Shown here piece after piece: positions 14,090 through 17,487 of a stretch of DNA of 17,487 nucleotides. The DNA is taken from NCBI GenBank assembly GCA_910587675.1, contig CAJUMU010000032.1:1-17487 (forward strand). The letters are read 5' to 3'. Source of the DNA: an uncultured Alistipes sp. GTDB lineage: Bacteria > Bacteroidota > Bacteroidia > Bacteroidales > Rikenellaceae. A program made the translations under genes and the position numbers. The notes below the pieces were generated by a model that had not been told where the DNA came from, made no database searches, and saw only the letters and a list, made by a program, of their open reading frames with translations. Each line of letters opens with the position of its first letter. Position 1 is the first letter of the stretch.

Positions 14090-15562
14090 ATGTCGTTCAT
14101 AGATGAAAGGGTACAGTCGACAGGGTTGACCTTCGACGACGTGTTGCTCGTACCCGCCTATTCGGAAGTGTTGCCGCGAACAGTCTCGACCGAGACGCAC
14201 TTTTCGCGAAATATCAAACTGAACATACCTATCGTGTCGGCCGCGATGGATACGGTCACCGAGGCTCCGCTCGCCATAGCCCTCGCGCGCGAAGGCGGCA
14301 TAGGCGTCATTCACAAGAACATGTCGATCGCCGAGCAGGCGGCCCACGTGCGTCGCGTGAAGCGCGCCGAGAACGGCATGATTTACGATCCGATCACCAT
14401 AACCAAGGAGCAGACGGTGGGCGACGCGCTGAAGCTGATGCACGACAACAAGATCGGCGGCATTCCCGTCATCGACGCCGACAACCGCCTGATCGGCATA
14501 GTCACCAACCGCGACCTGCGTTTCCAGCGCGACATGAACCGCGCCATCGACGAGGTTATGACCAAGGAGAATATCATCACCACCCACAGCACCGAGCTGG
14601 AGAAGGCGTCGGAGATTCTGCTGCGCAACAAGATCGAGAAGCTGCCCGTGGTGGACGACCACGGCAAACTGATCGGTCTTATCACATATAAGGACATCAC
14701 CAAGGTTCAGGACCATCCCAACGCCTGCAAGGATTCGAAAGGACGTCTGCGCGTGGCGGCGGGAATAGGCATTACGCCCGATGCCGTCGAGCGCGTGAAG
14801 GCCCTCATGGCCGAGAGCGTCGACGCCGTGGTGCTCGATTCGGCTCACGGACACTCGAAAAACGTGGTCGAGATGCTCAAGAAGATCAAGAGCCAGTTCC
14901 CCGAGCTGGACGTGGTGGTGGGCAACATCGCCACCGCCGAGGCGGCCCGTTACTTGGTGGAGGCGGGAGCCGACGGCATCAAGGTGGGCATCGGCCCGGG
15001 CTCGATCTGCACCACGCGCATCATCGCGGGAGTGGGCGTGCCCCAGCTTACGGCAATCTTCGAGGCTTCGAACGCCATCAAGGGCAGCGGCATCCCCGTC
15101 ATCGCCGACGGAGGCCTGCGTTACTCGGGCGACTGCGTGAAGGCTCTGGCCGCGGGCGGCGACTGCGTGATGATAGGTTCGATGTTCGCGGGCACCGAGG
15201 AGTCGCCGGGCGAGACGATCATCTACAACGGACGTAAATTCAAGACATATCGCGGTATGGGCTCGATCGACGCCATGAAGGCGGGTTCGCGCGACCGCTA
15301 TTTCCAAGGCGAGGAGAAGAACGACATGAAGCTCGTGCCCGAGGGAATCGTGGGCCGCGTGCCGTTCAAGGGCTCGCTCAGCGAGACGGTGTACCAGCTC
15401 GTGGGCGGCATCCGCGCGGGCATGGGTTACTGCGGCGCAAAGGATATGGCTTCGTTGCAGAAGGCCCGCTTCGTGCGCATTACCTCCAACGGCGTGGTGG
15501 AGAACCATCCCCACGACATAACCATCACCCGCGAAACCCCCAACTACTCGCGCGGAGAGTAA
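14090..15562 (+). CDS. guaB: Inosine-5'-monophosphate dehydrogenase
   Basis: It oxidises IMP to XMP with NAD+, the committed step of guanine nucleotide synthesis. It has 490 aa, the usual length. The barrel N-terminus has LTFDDVLLVPAYSEVLPR (13-30) and PIVSAAMDTVTE (47-58). Two CBS domains occupy roughly 95-210. The catalytic loop GIGPGSICTTR (300-310) carries Cys307, followed by DGGLRYSGD (340-348) and the flap dyad in RDRYFQG (401-407). The start at 14090 (MSFIDERVQS) was chosen over 14045 because of the promoter position and family length. There is no Shine-Dalgarno sequence. It is followed 39 nt later by guaA, so the two probably form an operon. No purine riboswitch was recognised. Confidence 0.97.
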   Translation: MSFIDERVQSTGLTFDDVLLVPAYSEVLPRTVSTETHFSRNIKLNIPIVSAAMDTVTEAPLAIALAREGGIGVIHKNMSIAEQAAHVRRVKRAENGMIYDPITITKEQTVGDALKLMHDNKIGGIPVIDADNRLIGIVTNRDLRFQRDMNRAIDEVMTKENIITTHSTELEKASEILLRNKIEKLPVVDDHGKLIGLITYKDITKVQDHPNACKDSKGRLRVAAGIGITPDAVERVKALMAESVDAVVLDSAHGHSKNVVEMLKKIKSQFPELDVVVGNIATAEAARYLVEAGADGIKVGIGPGSICTTRIIAGVGVPQLTAIFEASNAIKGSGIPVIADGGLRYSGDCVKALAAGGDCVMIGSMFAGTEESPGETIIYNGRKFKTYRGMGSIDAMKAGSRDRYFQGEEKNDMKLVPEGIVGRVPFKGSLSETVYQLVGGIRAGMGYCGAKDMASLQKARFVRITSNGVVENHPHDITITRETPNYSRGE

Positions 15563-15601
15563 GGCCGAGGCGATTAACCAAAAACAAGATAAAAGGTTTT
15601 T

Positions 15602-17131
15602 ATGACTGAAAAAATATTGATTATAGACTTCGGTTCGCAGTACACGCAGCTCATAGCGCGGCGCGTGCGCGAACTCAACGTCTATTGCGAGATCCATCCC
15701 TTCAACCATCTGCCCGAGATAGACGAGTCGATCAAGGGCGTGATAATGTCGGGCAGCCCCTTCTCGGTTCGCGACGCGCAGGCTCCGCGCATCGATCTCG
15801 GGGCGATCAAGGGCAAGCTGCCGCTGCTGGGCGTATGTTACGGAGCGCAGTACTTGGCCCACTTCTTCGGCGGCGAGGTAAGCCCCGCCCCCAGCCGCGA
15901 GTACGGCCGCGCCATGCTCACGGTGAAGCGCGCCGACGATCCGTTGATGAAGGGCATGCCCGAGCGCACGCAGGTGTGGATGTCGCACGGCGACACCATC
16001 ACGCGCATTCCCGAGGGGTATGAGTCGATAGCCTCCACCGACGACGTGGAGTTGGCCGCTTACCGCATTGCGGGCGAGCCGACGTGGGCCATACAGTTCC
16101 ACCCCGAGGTGTACCATTCGACCGACGGCACACAACTCCTGAAGAACTTCGTTACGGGCATCTGCGGCTGCGAGCAGTCGTGGACCTCGGAGAGCTTCGT
16201 GGAGAGCACCGTGGCCGAGCTGAAGGCCAAATTGGGCGACGACAAGGTCGTTCTGGGTCTCTCGGGCGGCGTGGATTCGTCGGTTGCGGCCGTGTTGCTG
16301 CACAAGGCCATAGGTCGTAATCTCTACTGCATATTCGTCGATTCGGGTCTGCTGCGCCGCAACGAGTTCGAGGACGTGCTCGAATCGTACAAAGGCATGG
16401 GACTCAACGTGAAGGGCGTGAAGGCCGCCGACAAGTTCTTGGGCGATCTGGCGGGCGTGACCGACCCCGAGCAGAAGCGCAAGATCATCGGCCGCGACTT
16501 CGTGGAGGTGTTCAACGAGGAGGCTTGCCGCATCGAGGATGTGAAGTGGCTGGCTCAGGGCACCATCTATCCCGACGTGGTGGAGTCGGCGTCGGTGAAT
16601 GGTCCCGCCGCGAAGATCAAGTCGCACCACAACGTGGGCGGACTGCCCGAGCACATGCACCTGAAGATCGTGGAGCCTCTGCGTCTGCTCTTCAAGGACG
16701 AGGTGCGCCGCGTGGGCCGCACGTTAGGCATCAGCGACATGCTCATCGGACGCCATCCGTTCCCGGGCCCGGGCTTGGCGATCCGCGTGCTGGGCGAGGT
16801 GACGCCCGAGAAGGTGGAGGTGTTGCAGAAAGCCGACAAGATATTCATCGACATGCTGCGCGAAGCGGGCCTTTACGACGATGTATGGCAGGCGGGCGTT
16901 ATGCTGCTGCCCGTGCAGAGCGTGGGAGTGATGGGCGACGAGCGCACGTACGAGAGCTGCGTGGCTCTGCGCGCCGTGACCTCGACCGACGGCATGACGG
17001 CCGACTGGGTGCATCTGCCTTACGAGTTTCTGGCCAAGGTGTCGAACGAGATCATAAACAAGGTGAACGGGGTGAATCGCGTAGTGTACGACATCTCGTC
17101 GAAACCGCCCGCAACGATCGAGTGGGAATAG
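15602..17131 (+). CDS. guaA: GMP synthase (glutamine-hydrolysing)
   Basis: It converts XMP to GMP using ATP and ammonia from glutamine. It has 509 aa. The N-terminal class I glutamine amidotransferase has the nucleophile Cys79 in GVCYGAQ (77-83) and His167 with Glu169 in FHPEV (166-170). The ATP pyrophosphatase domain begins with the P-loop LGLSGGVDSS (218-227). The C-terminal dimerisation part has GGLPEHM, HPFPGPGLAIR and the terminal SKPPATIEWE that contacts XMP in known enzymes. A weak AAAAGG lies upstream of the start. The gene ends 4 nt before a strong intrinsic terminator, which closes the guaB-guaA unit. Confidence 0.97.
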   Translation: MTEKILIIDFGSQYTQLIARRVRELNVYCEIHPFNHLPEIDESIKGVIMSGSPFSVRDAQAPRIDLGAIKGKLPLLGVCYGAQYLAHFFGGEVSPAPSREYGRAMLTVKRADDPLMKGMPERTQVWMSHGDTITRIPEGYESIASTDDVELAAYRIAGEPTWAIQFHPEVYHSTDGTQLLKNFVTGICGCEQSWTSESFVESTVAELKAKLGDDKVVLGLSGGVDSSVAAVLLHKAIGRNLYCIFVDSGLLRRNEFEDVLESYKGMGLNVKGVKAADKFLGDLAGVTDPEQKRKIIGRDFVEVFNEEACRIEDVKWLAQGTIYPDVVESASVNGPAAKIKSHHNVGGLPEHMHLKIVEPLRLLFKDEVRRVGRTLGISDMLIGRHPFPGPGLAIRVLGEVTPEKVEVLQKADKIFIDMLREAGLYDDVWQAGVMLLPVQSVGVMGDERTYESCVALRAVTSTDGMTADWVHLPYEFLAKVSNEIINKVNGVNRVVYDISSKPPATIEWE

Positions 17132-17135
17132 CGAC

Positions 17136-17168
17136 AAAAAGCTGCCGAGCGTTTCGGCAGCTTTTTTT
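17136..17168 (+). terminator. Rho-independent terminator after guaA
   Basis: GCTGCCGA (17141-17148) pairs with TCGGCAGC (17154-17161) around a 5-nt loop, followed by seven T residues (17162-17168). Five A residues upstream extend the stem, so the structure could also stop transcripts arriving on the - strand from the partial gene at the right edge. Confidence 0.93.
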
Positions 17169-17197
17169 GTTGCAAAATTCACATGCACCGACAAAAT

Positions 17198-17335
17198 GCA
17201 GTTCGAAGAACTGCGCGCAGGCGTAACGTCTGCTTTACGAATGTAGTATTGATATTCGGGTCGCAGCCTGCGGAGCGACCGCGTGAATGAGCGAATGCGA
17301 ATAGCGGGCCTCCGCTGGGGCGAGGCTGCGGCCCG
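17198..17335. repeat. Palindromic repeats in gene-free region after guaA
   Basis: The gap 17169-17343 holds no recognised gene. GCAGTTC (17198-17204) and GAACTGC (17208-17214) form a 7-bp hairpin with loop GAA. GGTCGC and GCGACC near 17259-17280 form another, enclosing GCAGCCTGCGG, a word also found around 6636. CGGGCC (17305-17310) and GGCCCG (17330-17335) enclose the family 3 core GGCGAGGCTGCGG, shared with 5197-5228. Confidence 0.75.
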
Positions 17336-17343
17336 AAAACAAA

Positions 17344-17487
17344 TCAAGGCTGTAACCGAAACATCACCCTCATCAACTCCATCAAAGACTTGCTTTTGAT
17401 CTCCTTTTCGAACTCCTCGTCGGTGAAATCCGAGTCGCCCACGCGGGCGACGAACTCGACCAAGAAACGGAGGTGAACGAGACTCTC
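17344..17487 (-). CDS. 3' end of an unidentified - strand gene
   Basis: An open frame enters from the right window edge and ends with TGA at 17344-17346, giving 47 C-terminal residues that begin ESLVHLRFLVEFVARVGDSD and end MELMRVMFRLQP. The composition (charged and leucine-rich, likely helical) and GC-rich third positions resemble real genes of this genome. The frame stops where AT-richer and repeat sequence begins, as expected for a gene end. I do not recognise the family. It converges on guaA, with the guaA terminator between them. Confidence 0.6.
   Translation of the reverse strand, partial: ESLVHLRFLVEFVARVGDSDFTDEEFEKEIKSKSLMELMRVMFRLQP

Noticed and set aside
13097..16660. A very long - strand open frame (over 1180 codons) opposite glsB, guaB and guaA
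   Set aside because: It is an antisense shadow in GC-rich DNA. It spans three well-identified + strand genes, its product is rich in His, Arg and Ala with no recognisable domain, and the promoter and terminator fit the + strand genes.

Overview
The window looks like a chromosomal segment of a GC-rich member of the Bacteroidales, most likely Alistipes or a close Rikenellaceae relative. The evidence is the protein sequences (Bacteroidetes-type MraY, FtsL-like and RsmH proteins), promoter motifs of the Bacteroidetes TTTG / TAnnTTTG type, weak or absent Shine-Dalgarno sequences, and the order of the cell-wall genes. The genus is inferred from sequence style and was not tested by a search.

Layout, left to right. 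(1) Positions 1-250 hold a tandem ~76-bp palindromic repeat array that runs off the left edge; each junction carries a Bacteroidetes-like promoter motif. (2) A small + strand operon follows: a DUF486/DMT-type membrane protein and a SAM-dependent methyltransferase with a THUMP-like region. (3) Convergent to it, on the - strand, is a long division and cell-wall (dcw) block, in transcription order rsmH - ftsL-like - ftsI (with PASTA) - murE - mraY - murD - ftsW, then a small S4 RNA-binding protein. (4) Divergent from rsmH, on the + strand, is a two-gene acyltransferase pair resembling the glycine/ornithine lipid genes glsA and glsB. (5) Next come guaB and guaA, the two steps from IMP to GMP, ending in a strong intrinsic terminator. 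(6) The right edge has a gene-free stretch with palindromic repeats and the 3' end of an unidentified - strand gene.

The genes form coherent sets. RsmH modifies 16S rRNA. MurD and MurE build the UDP-MurNAc-peptide (MurE has the meso-diaminopimelate signature), MraY loads it on the lipid carrier, and FtsW with FtsI polymerises and crosslinks septal peptidoglycan, with the FtsL-like protein as a divisome partner. The block is incomplete compared with the usual Bacteroidetes order: mraZ is absent upstream of rsmH, and murG, murC, ftsQ, ftsA and ftsZ do not follow ftsW.

The coding content is largely ordinary. The least explained material is the set of intergenic structured elements. At least two families keep a conserved core while their stem arms change in a compensated way, and four instances stop 27-30 nt short of the next start codon. 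No CRISPR array, IS element, tRNA or rRNA was seen.
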